This document shows positions 44,551 to 55,421 of a DNA stretch of 64,000 bases, in pieces. A model generated the notes under the pieces. It saw only the letters and a list, made by a program, of their open reading frames with translations, was not told the DNA's origin and did not search any database. The translations under genes and the position numbers were made by a program. Source of the stretch: Fragilaria crotonensis (taxonomy: Eukaryota > Bacillariophyta > Fragilariophyceae > Fragilariales > Fragilariaceae); assembly GCA_022925895.1 (NCBI GenBank), contig JAKSYS010000207.1, positions 25,149-89,148 on the forward strand, in the 5' to 3' direction. Numbering within the stretch: position 1 is the stretch's first letter; every line of letters begins with the position of its first letter.

Positions 44551-45306
44551 TTGCTTGACACACGTGAGTATGAATGTGAACTGGAGGACGGGTCGTTGAT
44601 GAGATACCATGCAAATGTGATTGCCGAAAATATTTTTGCGCAATGTGACGACGAAGGACGACGACATGCTGTACTTGCTGAAATTGTTGATCACAAAGCT
44701 GACAAGCGAGCGTTAAGAACCGATAATGGATATGTAACGACAAAACGAGGGAGACGCGTGCCGAAAAAGACAACAAAAGGTTGGAAAATCCTATGTCAAT
44801 GGAAAGACGGATCAACTGACTGGGTAGATATGAGGTATGTGAAAGATTCAAACCCAATTGAACTGGCCGAATATGCTGTCGCGAATCGTATTCAAGAGGA
44901 GCCTGCATTCAAATGGTGGGTTTCCGAGACGCTACGAATGAGGAACAGGATTATTGGCAAGGTTAAGAGTAGGTATTGGAAGACGAGTCATAAGTATGGA
45001 GTCCGATTACCACATTCGGTTCAGGAAGCTTTACAAATCGACAAAGAAACCGGAACAGACTTTTGGTGGAACGCAATTCAAAAGGAACTCAAGAAAGTAA
45101 TGGTGGCATTCGAGTATGACGAAAGCGTGACCCCAGAACAAATTCGTGAAGGGTTGGCCAAAGGCAAGTATGTCGGGTTTCAGGAGATTAAGTGCCATAT
45201 GATTTTTGACGAAAATGGACTTGACACGAAAAGCCCGCTTTGTCGCCGGAGGGCATATGACAGAACCACCGGCAAGTATTACGTACTCGAGTGTTGTCAG
45301 TCGTGA
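44551..45306 (+). pseudogene. Chromo-like module and start of RT of element A
   Basis: Residues 1-60 (DTREYECELEDGS, HANVIAENIF) precede a chromo-like segment, KILCQWKDGSTDWVDM, at 44779-44889, and then the helical EYAVANRIQEEPAFKWWV. RT begins at ETGTDFWWNAIQKELKKV. The frame breaks at about 45.21 kb (CHMIFDENGLD), where element B reads on as FDVKMDLTRKARF. Confidence 0.7.
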
Positions 45307-46258
45307 CAGTGTGCGAATTGCTTTCATGTTAGCAGCATTGAACGACCTTGACGTATTGGCATGTGACATCGGGAATGCTTATTTGAATGCGCCATGCCGA
45401 GAAAAGGTATGGTTTGTCGCTGGCCCTGAGTTTGGATCGAGACAAGGGACAGTGATCAGAATCGTAAGGGCTCTATACGGGCTCAAGTCGAGCGGGGCTT
45501 CTTGGAGAGCAATGTTTAACAATTCAATTCGAGATATGGGTTTCCAGCCTTCCATCGCGGATCCGGACGTGTATCTCAGAGCCTTCGCAAAGCCGAACGG
45601 ATACAAATATTATGAGTATATCCTTGTCTATGTTGATGATGTTTTGATTATTTCGCATGCACCGGAAGAACATTTAAAAATCATACAGGCAAATTATGAA
45701 TTGAATCCGGCAAGTATAGGACCTCCGAATCGGTATTTGGGTGCCGATGTGGAGAAGGTACAGAAGCCGGGTGATCCAACTGGTCGTGAGTACTGGTCGT
45801 TTTCTGCCAGAACATATGTCAAGAACGCGGTGAAGAATGTGAAATTATTGTTACAAGAAGAAGGACGAGGACTTAAGTCGACCGCTAAGACACCATTTCC
45901 GAGTTCGTCCTATCGGCCGGAGGTGGACACGACTGACGAATGCAATAGTGAGCAGGCAACCCGGTTCCAAAACTTGATTGGTGTTCTACGCTGGGCAGTC
46001 GAGTTGGGACGCCTTGATGTATACACTGAGGTGGCATTGTTGTCACAACATTTGGCCTTGCCGAGGGTTGGTCACCTCGAGGCTGTGTACCATGTGTTTG
46101 CATACTTGGCGAAACACGAGACATCGCGTATTATCTTCGACTCATCTGACCAGGTACCCTATGATCCGACATACCATCGTCCTGATTGGTCAGCGTTTTA
46201 CGAGAACCTTGAGGAAGAATTACCGCCGAAGATGCCGGAACCCTGGGTAAAGCGGTGA
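45206..46258 (+). pseudogene. Reverse transcriptase of element A
   Basis: RT blocks present are KMDLTRKARFVAGG, VVSRDSVRIAFMLAALN, CDIGNAYLNAP and ALYGLKSSGASW. The catalytic box LVYVDDVLIISH is intact. The connection domain includes NLIGVLRWAVELGRLDVY. The frame ends at 46258 because of one extra C in CCCTGGG near 46.24 kb; RNase H continues in the next frame. Confidence 0.8.
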
Positions 46259-46725
46259 CTATGCACGTGTTTGTCGACGCTAATCATGCTGGTAATGTCG
46301 TAACACGACGATCACATACAGGAATCCTAATGTTCATTCAAAACTCACCCATTTTATGGTTAAGTCGGAGACAGAATACAGTGGAGACGTCAACGTTTGG
46401 AAGTGAATTTGTTGCAATGCGAACGGCTAGGGATCTCTGTATTGCAATGAGGTATAAATTGAGAATGTTTGGAGTGCCAATTGATGGTCCGGCTCAAGTT
46501 TACTGCGATAATCAAGGAGTGGTCAAGAATACCAGTGTCCCAGAGTCGGTGCTATCAAAGAAACACAATGCGATAAATTACCATGCGGTACGAGAGGCAG
46601 TAGCAGCTGGAGTGTTACAAGTGCATAAAGAGGATACGCAGACAAACTTGGCGGATTTGTTTACGAAAGTACTTCATGCGGATCGACGAAAGGAGTTGAT
46701 AACTTCCATTTTGCACAATTTCTGA
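46255..46725 (+). pseudogene. RNase H of element A
   Basis: RNase H with Asp in VFVDANHAG, Glu in TFGSEFVAMR and Asp in YCDNQGVVK, ending with TNLADLFTKVL and a short tail. It is intact in itself but out of frame with RT by one base. It degrades the RNA strand during reverse transcription. Confidence 0.8.
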
Positions 46726-46874
46726 ATGCCCAAGGTTTCCACCGTTCGATTGTTTCGTTCGGTTCGGTACCTCCTGCGCGAGCATGACTCGTGGGCTACT
46801 ACATGCAGGTCGATGTTTTATTTTGTGAGGGTTCTTGCTATCATGCATACACACGACGTCCGGTTCGCGGGGAC

Positions 46875-47068
46875 TGTTTAATGCTGGTCGTACTGTCTAC
46901 TGTACTATCGGTGGGTCATTATATCGATCCGGACTCGTGATTCAGTCATTATGTGAACGTAACGTGTATCTTTATATATTATATTATAATATTGTTTTAA
47001 CCTGTTGTTATTGATCTTCTTGCTTGTGTGGTAAGTGTTTCTTTGGACATGACGGCTTATCTTAAACA
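46875..47068 (+). repeat. 3' LTR of element A
   Basis: I see no difference from 40407-40600 over 194 bp. GCGGGGAC immediately precedes it as polypurine-type tract. Confidence 0.9.
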
Positions 47069-47072
47069 TTGG

Positions 47073-47514
47073 GACCGAAGAAGAACAGGCCCTTGGCAGT
47101 TTCACACGCCAAAAGCTGCAACGTCTATCTATCTGGAACGACTGGCAACTTGCGGAGGCAAAACAACTTGACTCCATGGCAAAGCAAGAGATGTATGGAC
47201 CCGCCATCTACCCACCTGCTGGCGCCATCATCCTTCGACAGCATTGGAACTACTCCATCAAGGCCGACGGAACTCGGAAGGCACGCAATTGTTGTGATGG
47301 ATCCCCTCGCGCCGCCCCCGCCTTGAAACTCGCAAACACATACTCTTCATGCATCGAGCAACCCTGCATGCGGATGTTCATTGCCCTGTGTGCAAACGAG
47401 GGATACACTTGCATCAAGGTCAACGCGACAAACGCCTACGCCAACTCGCCACCTCCCGACCAGCCGACGTTCGTATACATCGACCAACAGTACGCCGACT
47501 GGTTTCTCATTTGC
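47073..47514 (+). pseudogene. RT N-terminus of element H, between insertions A and B
   Basis: In frame with the PDZ-containing segment once element A is removed, this encodes SFTRQKLQRLSIWNDW, AIILRQHWNYSIKADGTRK, ARNCCDGSPRAAP and TNAYANSPPPDQPTF, which are the first RT blocks of this copia lineage. It stops at CAAC (47514-47517), where element B is inserted. Codons after 47517 belong to the element B LTR. Confidence 0.8.
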
Positions 47515-47517
47515 AAC

Positions 47518-47711
47518 CGTAAGAGTTGGGTCGAACCTAACTTACCAACAACAGCAAAGGGGTACAAGGGCAAGAGAAAAGTCACAACAAGATAATATAA
47601 GTCCTAGCGTAGTTGCTTAACGTGGCATGAGAATTTGGATCGGATGTCACGTCTGGCGTGACGCCGCCATTTGTATCGTATTGTATAGTCATCCACGGTA
47701 GCATTAGAACA
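47518..47711 (-). repeat. 3' LTR of element B
   Basis: 194 bp; minus-strand start TGTTCTAATG follows the polypurine-type tract GCGGGGAC. Confidence 0.85.
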
Positions 47712-47811
47712 GTCCCCGCGAGCCAAAATCACATGACCTGCTTTGTGAGCCCACAACTCATAAAGTTGCGCAGGAGGTACCGAAATCAGGAACTGACTGG
47801 AAACCTGGGCA

Positions 47812-48909
47812 TTATAGATTGTATAAGATCGAACCAAGAAGCTCACGTCGTCGATCTGAGGGTAACACCTTTGTAAATAAATCAGCGAGATTGGTTTGCG
47901 TATCTTCCTTGTGTACTTCCATTACTCCAGCCGCAACTGCTTCCCGCACCGCATGGTAGTTAATAGCATTGTGTTTCTTACTGAGTACCGATTCGGGAAT
48001 ACTGGAATTCTTGACCACACCTTGGTTATCGCAATAAACTTGAGCCGGCCCATCCAAGGGAACACCGAACATTCGTAACTTGTATCGTAAAGCGATAATC
48101 ACATCACGTGCCGTTCTCAATGCCACAAACTCACTCCCAAAAGTTGACGTCTCAACCGTATTCTGCCTGCGACTTACCCAGAGTATGGGCGAATTCTGAA
48201 CAAAAATCAAGATACCTGTGTGCGATCGGCGTGTAACAACGTTACCAGCATGATTAGCATCGACAAAGACATGTACATTGACGGAGTTACCAAGTGGTTC
48301 TGGCATTCGCGGCGGCAATTCCTCTTCAAGGTCGTCATAAAATGAGGACCAATCTGGTTTCGCACGTGTAGGTGTCAATGGAACTGGGTCAGTCGGATCA
48401 AAGATGATACTCGATTTGTCGTGTTTACTCAAATATGCAAAGACATGATAAACTGCCTCCAGATGTCCAACTCGAGGCAAGGCAAGATGCTGAGAAAGCA
48501 ACGATACTTCGGTATAAATATCAATTCGCCCGAGCTCCACTGCCCATCTCAGGACACCAATTAATTGCGCGTACCGTGATGCCAAGTCAGGGTCACATTC
48601 GTCAGTAGTGTCAGTCTCCGGACGATAAGCTGTATTAGAAAATGGGGACTTTGCCGTCGTCTTCAAATTTCTCCCTTCAGCCTGTAATAATAATTTAACG
48701 TTCCGAACTGCATTCTTAACGTATGTGTTTGCTGAGAAGGCCCAATACTCACGTCCTGATGGGTCGCCTGGTCGTGTCAGCCGCTTCACATCTGCGCCTA
48801 GGTAACGAGTCGGAGGCCCAATGCTAGACGGGTTCAATTCATACTGCGCCTGTATCGATTCAAGGTGGAGATTTGGTTCATGCGATATGATCAACAAATA
48901 CTCATAATA
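47812..48909 (-). pseudogene. RT C-terminal part and RNase H of element B, RT catalytic box deleted
   Basis: After the stop at 48910-48912, the same frame continues YYEYLLIISHEP. Element A has ILVYVDD between the two Tyr/Leu parts (YYEY...VLIISH). Seven codons containing the YVDD catalytic box are therefore cleanly missing at 48897/48898. The rest of RT and RNase H is open to 47812, with Asp in VFVDANHAG, Glu in SEFVAL and Asp in YCDNQGVVK. RT cannot function without the YVDD box. Confidence 0.8.
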
Positions 48910-50226
48910 CTAAAACCCATTCTCTTTCGCATTGGCTCTTCGATAGACATCAGGGTCAGCAATGGTTGGGGTGAATCCCATCTCAAGCACCGTCGCATTG
49001 AACATTTCACGCCATGCCGCCCCGCTCGACTTGAGACCATAGAGTGCTCTCACGACTTTCACAACCGACCCCTGCCGCGATCCAAACTCCGGTCCTGCAA
49101 CGAACCAAACTTTCTCGCGACAGGGTGCATTTAAGTATGCATTTCCCACGTCACACGCGATAATTTCAAGATCATTCAATGCTGCAATCAGAAATGCAAT
49201 TCGAACGCTGTCACGGCTTACAACACTCGAGTAAGTGATACTCGCCGGTGCTTCAGTCATGTGTCCTCCTGCAACAAAGCGCGCCTTACGTGTCAAGTCC
49301 ATTTTCACGTCAAATATCATGTGGCACGCAATTTCTTGGAACGCAACATATGCTGACTTATCATTTCGCACTTGCTCGGGTGTTAGTCCATCCTCAAATT
49401 CAAATGCTATCATTGCCTTTTTCATTTCCTTTTGGATCGCCTTCCACCAAAAGTCTGTCCCCGTTTCTTTATCAATCTGTAATGCCTCTTGGACCGAGTG
49501 CGGTAACTTCACACCATATTTATGACTTGTTTTCCAGTATCTGCTTTTAACTTTCGCGATTATTCGATTGCGGGTGCGTAGTGTCTCCGGGACCCACCAT
49601 TTGAAAGCTGGTTCCTCCTGGATCCGATTGGCCACAGCATATTCCGCGACCTGTATCGGGTTAGAGTCCTTTAAGTGTTTAAGATCAATCCAATCAGACT
49701 GCCCGTCACGCCATTGACATAGAAGCTTCCACCCTCTTGTTGTCTTCTTTGGGATTTTTACCCCTCGTCTCGTTGTCGTATACCCGTTGGACATTTCAAT
49801 AGCCGTTCCATCTTTCTTGTGGTCAATAATCTCCTGTAACACCGCGTGTCTTCGCCCTTCCTCATCACACTGGGAATATATGTTGTCCGCTATGACGTTT
49901 GCATGATACCGATAGACCGATCCATCGTCCAATGTACACTCATACTCACGGGTATCCAACAAGGGGTTCGAATTTCGCTTACCGACTGCATTTCCTTCAT
50001 TGTCTTTCACGCGCTTCGACACCGTCGCCGTTTTCGTCTCACCGTTGAGATTAACGAAGAACTCAGCACCGAGGTACTGGTCGAAGGTATCAAATTCAAT
50101 ATCGTCATCGTCCGGCCTCGACTCCATTAACATGTCCCCGTAATCAGTATCCGGTGGGACATGATTCGAATCAGGTTGCGACGGTTCCCCATCCTCATCC
50201 TGCAGGTAAAGAATATGATTCGGCAA
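48910..50226 (-). pseudogene. Chromo-like module and RT N-terminal part of element B
   Basis: An acidic linker (DDDDIEFDTFDQYLG) is followed by DTREYECTLDDGS, the chromo-like KLLCQWRDGQSDWIDL and EYAVANRIQEEPAFKWWV. RT then runs through MDLTRKARFVAGG, VVSRDSVRIAFLIAALN, CDVGNAYLNAP and RALYGLKSSGAAW, and ends at a TAG (48910-48912) that interrupts the NGF-YYEY region. It is out of frame with the integrase segment by one base near 50.26 kb. Confidence 0.8.
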
Positions 50227-50240
50227 AGCAATTTGAAAGT

Positions 50241-51938
50241 TTTCGTCGTCCAGACGAGTGAGAACCCGATATCAGTCGTTGTAATGTGTTGCACAGTTGA
50301 CCTGGCGATGACCTTACCCGATTCGGTCAATATCCAATAGGTCATATCACTTCCAATTCGATGCGCAATACCAAGCCACCGACCGATCCTTGCTTGCTCG
50401 TCTGTCATGTCCATCTTTTTCTGGTCCCAAAACCAAACGCGATCATAAAAATCAAAGTCCAACCATTCAGATATGTCAATTGTCTCACCTGTTAGTTTCT
50501 CTAGTCCAGGACGCTTGTCAACTCCGCGGGCAAGTATTGATTGAATCTCTGCAATGTATACCAATCCAAAGTCCCATAATCGCGCTGGCACTTGGTTTGA
50601 ACGCATACGTGTTTTCCATTTAGTCTTGACCTCCCTGATTTCTGTCTCAGCCCGGTGGTTTTGTGTGATTCCCCTTCCTTTCTCCGCAACCCGCAGCTTG
50701 ATGTTGGCACTGCGTATGACTTTCATCACTTCTGTGTTCTTACCTGTCTGTTCTGACGCAAAATCGCAGACCAGGGTCTCGGGAATCCCGACGTCATCAA
50801 TAAATTCCTGTAAGGCCATCGCAATATTCGCACTCCCCTTTGACTCCATTGGATAAACTCGAGTAAAGCTCCCGTTAGTTATCAACTGGGCACACGTAGA
50901 GCCGGACAGTGATTTTACTTTCGAAAACAGCGTATCCATATAGAACACATCCCGTAATCTCCTACGGTGTAGGCATAAGTGGTCAACGCGGTAGCGACGG
51001 TGTAAGGGGTGCATTGCATGTCGCACTCCGCGCTGCGTAGTTGTTTTCAATGTACGCTGTGCAGTTTCCAACCCACATCGAAATTTTCGGGCAACTGTCT
51101 CTGCCGTTACCTGCGAATGGCGATCTTTTGCACCAACGAACGCCAGTTTCTGATCACAATTGTCGCGATTGGATGTTGTCACCCGGACGGTAGAAACCAT
51201 CCGCTGGATTAAAGATACCGTATCGAAAGCGGAAAGGTCGGATCCACACTGGCAATTCATTTCGTTAACGAGCTCCCCGCAAACGCACCGTGGAATTCGT
51301 TCCAGCGCACAAACATTCCGATACGTTACCTGTTCCATAGTCAATGTGCGTAAAGTTGCAGTTGTAGATGCGGTAGATATATTTACCTCCCCGGGATTCC
51401 ACGGGGTGTCACAAGTCAGGTCAATGATCCGACAGTTTTGGTATTCCCAGGATGTAGGCACACGTGTATCAAAATACACTGTGGTACCTTGAATCTGGAA
51501 GGGTATATGGAAGTCAACACCCGTGATACCAAAGGGACGGGCGTGATCGGTCGGATCGTCCGACACCGTGATACCGAAGTGTCGGATTTGATTAGGATTA
51601 ATCAAGCTCATGTGGAGGCGAGAGCCATACCAAAGGACTTGGTTGAAGCGAAGGAGGACAGTTTCTCCAGTGGAAGCGTTAGTGTATGCCGTGGAGGCGT
51701 TCACAATAGGAATATTAGTTAGTGGTTGATAGTCAGAAGAGTAAGGGGTCACATCACAAAATTCGCCGGTGTACTCATCCAATTGGAAATTAGGTCCGGC
51801 AACGCAAGTGTCGGCATGTGAGTCGAGCTCGCAACGAGCAACCGTTCCGGGTACGCCTAGGGGTGACGTTTCAACAGAATGGATAGATCGATATCGGTGA
51901 GTGGAGCGAATGGTCGCAATAGTGTGAGCGTGCCCCAA
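50241..51938 (-). pseudogene. Protease and integrase of element B
   Basis: The protease motif is CELDSHADTCVAG, and the pre-integrase region holds SRLHMSLINPNQIR. The integrase core has Asp in FYMDTLFS, Asp in LVCDFASEQ and Glu in NHRAETEIREVK, all intact, followed by DISEWLDFDFYDRVWFWD. Real coding stops making sense after VQHITTTD near 50.26 kb, where a one-base shift moves it into the next frame; the remaining codons to 50127 are spurious. Confidence 0.8.
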
Positions 51939-51974
51939 CGCCGGTTTAAGAAAGCCTGACGTTGAGGTTACCAG

Positions 51975-53504
51975 TCATTCGTTCCGCCGAGGTCCGAAAC
52001 GTCCACCGGTGCGTCCCCCACGGTCATTCGAAGATGACGACTGTGTTGCAATGGTTGAGGTGGATGCATCATATTCGACAATGTCAGTTACGTTGGTGGC
52101 AGCGACGTTACGATCGTCGGTTGAGACCGAGTGATCTTGACGGCCAGTGGATGTCCCTCTGCCACCGCGGCCTCCACGTCCGCCGCGGTCGTCACGACCG
52201 CCTCGGTTTCCACGGCCGCTTAGAAAATCACGTCTCTGATAAACATAAGTGTGACCACCGCATGCGCGTAGTTTGTCCCACTCATCAGTTGAGAAGTTGC
52301 GCGTTACATCAGTGACATCCACGCCATTCATTACCACTTTCATCTTTCCACCGCTAGAACTGCCACTACGATTCCCATGACGACCACGGCCGCGACCGCG
52401 ACCGCGGGTGCCACCTCGACCGGCATTGTTAGAATTTACAGCACCAATACTCCGTTTATGCTTACCAGGTTCAATGCTCGCGAATCGAGATGATATTGTC
52501 CTCGACAACGTGAGGCATGCGTCATCAAAGTTAGTGAGATAACGATCACGAATAATACCAATGGTGGTTTGCACCTGAATGTCATCATTCTTGATTCCCT
52601 TAATGAGCCACTGGACCTTCTGGGTAGGGTAAAGAGGCTGTTCAGCGTCCTCAAGCTCCATAAAGGCTTCGTTCAACCGGGTCAGGTATTTCTCAAATGG
52701 AAAGGACGACTCATTTTTCCAAAAGAGATTCTCCAACTTGGCTACAGCGGATGCTGCACGTCTCTGATCATGGGCTTCACCAACATAGTGCTCGCAAAGG
52801 AGTAAGTGCGCAGCTCGCCCGTCACCGTCTTTGACCTTTTCAAACCATGTCTGACCCTCCGTCTTTGTCAACAAATCTTTGAACAGGTGATATACTTCCC
52901 TATTGTCGTCATGGTACTGGCGCGTATGGAACGATGCCGCCCACAATGAGCGTGTATACTCATCCGGGGCAACCTCAGGGTCGGCATTCGCAGGTCGAAT
53001 AACATAAGAGAGTGGCACACCAGCCTTACCCATTCTGGAGTCAAGGTAATTCGTCACCTTCTTGATCCAGTTCTTGTAGTCGTTTGAAACAAACGCGTCC
53101 GGATAGTAAAGTTTCAAATCGGTCTTTTCCTTCTTTGTTTCCGCATTAAGTTCAACAATGAGACCAGCGATGAATTCCGGGGTCAACTCGCGAAGGTCAC
53201 AAGTGACACCCTCACGAGTTTTCTTGCGGACCCAATGCGCGATTGCCTTCAGTGTTTTGGTCCTGGCCAATCCGAATTGAATCCGGGTGTTCGCCGGGGT
53301 CCTATTCGAGTTACGGTCAGCCATTGACTCAATCTCCTTCTCATCGTAGATGGCCAGCTGCTCAATCTCTTCAATGCCCTCATATTCAATCAAACGCGTT
53401 TGAGCCTGCAAATCACGAATGCCGCACATATGCAAAATATAACGAATGCCATGGTGCTCAAGTCCAGGGAACATCCCCTCAAAGTCGATGTCAATAAGGT
53501 CCAT
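51975..53504 (-). CDS. RGG-box Gag of element B (intact)
   Basis: This is an uninterrupted 509-residue ORF. The N-terminus is MDLIDIDFEGMFPGLEH. The capsid-like core contains KLYYPDAFVSNDYKNWIKK, PLSYVIRPANADP and FPFEKYLTRLNEAFMEL. From about residue 365 the protein is Gly/Arg-rich (GRGGTRGRGRGRGRHGNRSG, later RGGRGGRGGRG). There is no CCHC knuckle, so RNA binding is probably through the RGG repeats. The core is shared with element A. It ends just before the protease ORF, in a different frame. Confidence 0.8.
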   Translation of the reverse strand: MDLIDIDFEGMFPGLEHHGIRYILHMCGIRDLQAQTRLIEYEGIEEIEQLAIYDEKEIESMADRNSNRTPANTRIQFGLARTKTLKAIAHWVRKKTREGVTCDLRELTPEFIAGLIVELNAETKKEKTDLKLYYPDAFVSNDYKNWIKKVTNYLDSRMGKAGVPLSYVIRPANADPEVAPDEYTRSLWAASFHTRQYHDDNREVYHLFKDLLTKTEGQTWFEKVKDGDGRAAHLLLCEHYVGEAHDQRRAASAVAKLENLFWKNESSFPFEKYLTRLNEAFMELEDAEQPLYPTQKVQWLIKGIKNDDIQVQTTIGIIRDRYLTNFDDACLTLSRTISSRFASIEPGKHKRSIGAVNSNNAGRGGTRGRGRGRGRHGNRSGSSSGGKMKVVMNGVDVTDVTRNFSTDEWDKLRACGGHTYVYQRRDFLSGRGNRGGRDDRGGRGGRGGRGTSTGRQDHSVSTDDRNVAATNVTDIVEYDASTSTIATQSSSSNDRGGRTGGRFGPRRNE

Positions 53505-53836
53505 TGCAACTACAGAAGTGAAGGGTGAGGTCCGAAGAACACTCTAGTAAACACAACCAACGACCGCAATTACTGCGGCTGCGCCCATGGGATGCGCTGT
53601 CGGATGACCGCTGATCAGACAGTCATGTCGCATCGATCACGTGACTGGATCCCAGATCACGCGATTCACACCCAGCGAGACGACCCCATGTTGGTGGCCA
53701 ACCTTAATCAGTCTCATATTGCTATGGTGTGACGCCTTAGTCCAATCTCACACATGGAGGCGGCAACGACAAATCGTTGTCTTATCCCCTACATACATCC
53801 TCATGGCGTTCACCACCAATAATGGGTCTGATGAAC
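53505..53836 (-). other. Leader of element B
   Basis: On the minus strand it starts with GTTCATCAGACCC, the presumed primer-binding site. No ORF is supported. Confidence 0.6.
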
Positions 53837-54030
53837 CGTAAGAGTTGGGTCGAACCTAACTTACCAACAACAGCAAAGGGGTACAAGGGCATGAGAAAAG
53901 TCACAACAAGATAATATAAGTCCTAGCGTAGTCGCTTAACGTGGCATGAGAATTTGGATCGGATGTCACGTCTGGCGTGACGCCGCCATTTGTATCGTAC
54001 TGTATAGTCATCCACGGTAGCATTAGAACA
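53837..54030 (-). repeat. 5' LTR of element B
   Basis: 194 bp; differs from 47518-47711 at three positions that I can see. Confidence 0.85.
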
Positions 54031-54034
54031 CAAC

Positions 54035-55336
54035 GGTTTTAACGTGCCTCGCGATCATGTGCTCCCAGTCCAACACGCGTTGCAAGGGCATCCAGAATCC
54101 GGTGCCTTATGGGAGCATTTCATAAACAAGGTCCTGCATCGGCATGGCTTCAAATCGACCACGCACGAACGCAGCTTGTACCACGGCACGTACGATGGAT
54201 GGAAGATGCTTATCTCTCGACAAGTGGATGATCTGGCCATCGGATGCCGCAACGTTGAATCAATTCGAAAATTGGTCGCAGTCATCTGTGCTGAAGACAA
54301 GATTGATCTACGCGATGAAGGGGTCCTCAACTCGTTCAATGGTGTTGACATCATTCAATCTCGCCACTATATCCAAGTGACCTGCGAATCGTATATCGAC
54401 AGATTCCTTGAACACTATGGATGGTCCTCGCCAGGCAACTGCGAATCCAGCGAGCGTCCAATCGAACCCATCGCCATGTCCACGATCCCGCAACTGTTCC
54501 TTGACTACGATAACGCCGCCTCCGCAACCGCAACCGCGCTCATGGAATATGAAGTCAGTGCCGGATTCTCCTATCGCAGCATTCTCGGTTGCGTGATCTA
54601 CGTCTACGTCGTTGCTCGTATCGATATTGGCTTCGCCGTCACGCTTCTCGCACGCTTCTCGGACCACCCTGTCAAGATTCACTTCGACTCATTGCGTCGT
54701 TTGGCACGCTACTTGCGTATGACCAAGGACTGGGGTTTGATCTACTGGCGCCCTGCTCCGATTGATACCTTCCCTGTTGGAGACTTCGTCGTTCTGATGT
54801 CCGACACATCGTTGCCCGACTTCCCTCAGCCGCAATCGCCCACCTCCCTTGCCGGTTATGTCGACGCTGCTCATGCCACGGCTCTCAGCACACGACGCTC
54901 GATCACCGGTCTCGCTTTCATGCTCTGCGGTGGTCCGATTGCGTACAAGTTGAAGGTCCAGTCCACTGTCTCCACGAGCTCAACCGAGGCCGAGTTTATC
55001 GCCGCTGTCCAAGCCGCCAAGATTGCCAAGTACCTGCGGTCCATCCTCCTTGAGTTGGACTACGAACAACCCGGGCCGACGATTTTGTATGAAGACAATC
55101 AAGCTGCGATTTTGATGATCAACTCGAGCCGACCAACACCACGCTCGCGACACATTGACATTCAACACTTCGCGATTCAAGAATGGAAAGCCAACGGCGA
55201 TATCATCCTTTGTCATATCCCGGGTATCATCAATCCGGCAGACGCTCTCACCAAAGCGCTCGGCACCACTCTGCACTTCCGACACGTTCGTCGTTTGATG
55301 GGTCACTATGGCGCGCCTTGGATGACACGCGACTAA
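54035..55336 (+). pseudogene. RT core and RNase H of element H
   Basis: Coding resumes in frame at the right edge of element B: NGFNVPRDHVLPVQ, then HALQGHPESGALWEHF, the catalytic box RQVDDLAIGC (54221-54250) and LARFSDHPVKIHF. RNase H has Asp in GYVDAAHAT, Glu in TSSTEAEFIA and Asp in YEDNQAAI, and ends with NPADALTKALG. The domain is intact; it is a pseudogene only because the rest of the gene is broken. The TAA stop is at 55334-55336. Confidence 0.8.
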
Positions 55337-55421
55337 ATGTCAATTGTTACCGTTCTTCCCGAATGCATTCCTGTGTACTGATTGTTTTGCTTTTATCTTC
55401 ATGACGCATACAATGGGGGAG

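Larger units (their letters stand above)
40407..47068 (+). mobile_element. Copia element A (CoDi-like), 6,662 bp, inserted in element H
   Basis: Two LTRs of 194 bp (40407-40600 and 46875-47068), identical as far as I can read, start TGTTTAA and end TTAAACA. The duplication TTGG flanks them (40403-40406 and 47069-47072). GTTTATCAGACCC follows the 5' LTR as primer-binding site, and GCGGGGAC precedes the 3' LTR. The order is gag, protease, integrase, chromo-like module, RT, RNase H. Coding is broken by several single-base frameshifts. Confidence 0.9.
47518..54030 (-). mobile_element. Copia element B (CoDi-like), 6,513 bp, inserted in element H
   Basis: LTRs of 194 bp lie at 47518-47711 and 53837-54030 with three differences that I can see. 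CAAC is duplicated at 47514-47517 and 54031-54034. On the minus strand, GTTCATCAGACCC follows the 5' LTR and GCGGGGAC precedes the 3' LTR, as in element A. The order is gag, protease, integrase, chromo-like module, RT, RNase H. The LTR ends are TG...CG rather than TG...CA. The pol gene is dead. Confidence 0.9.
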
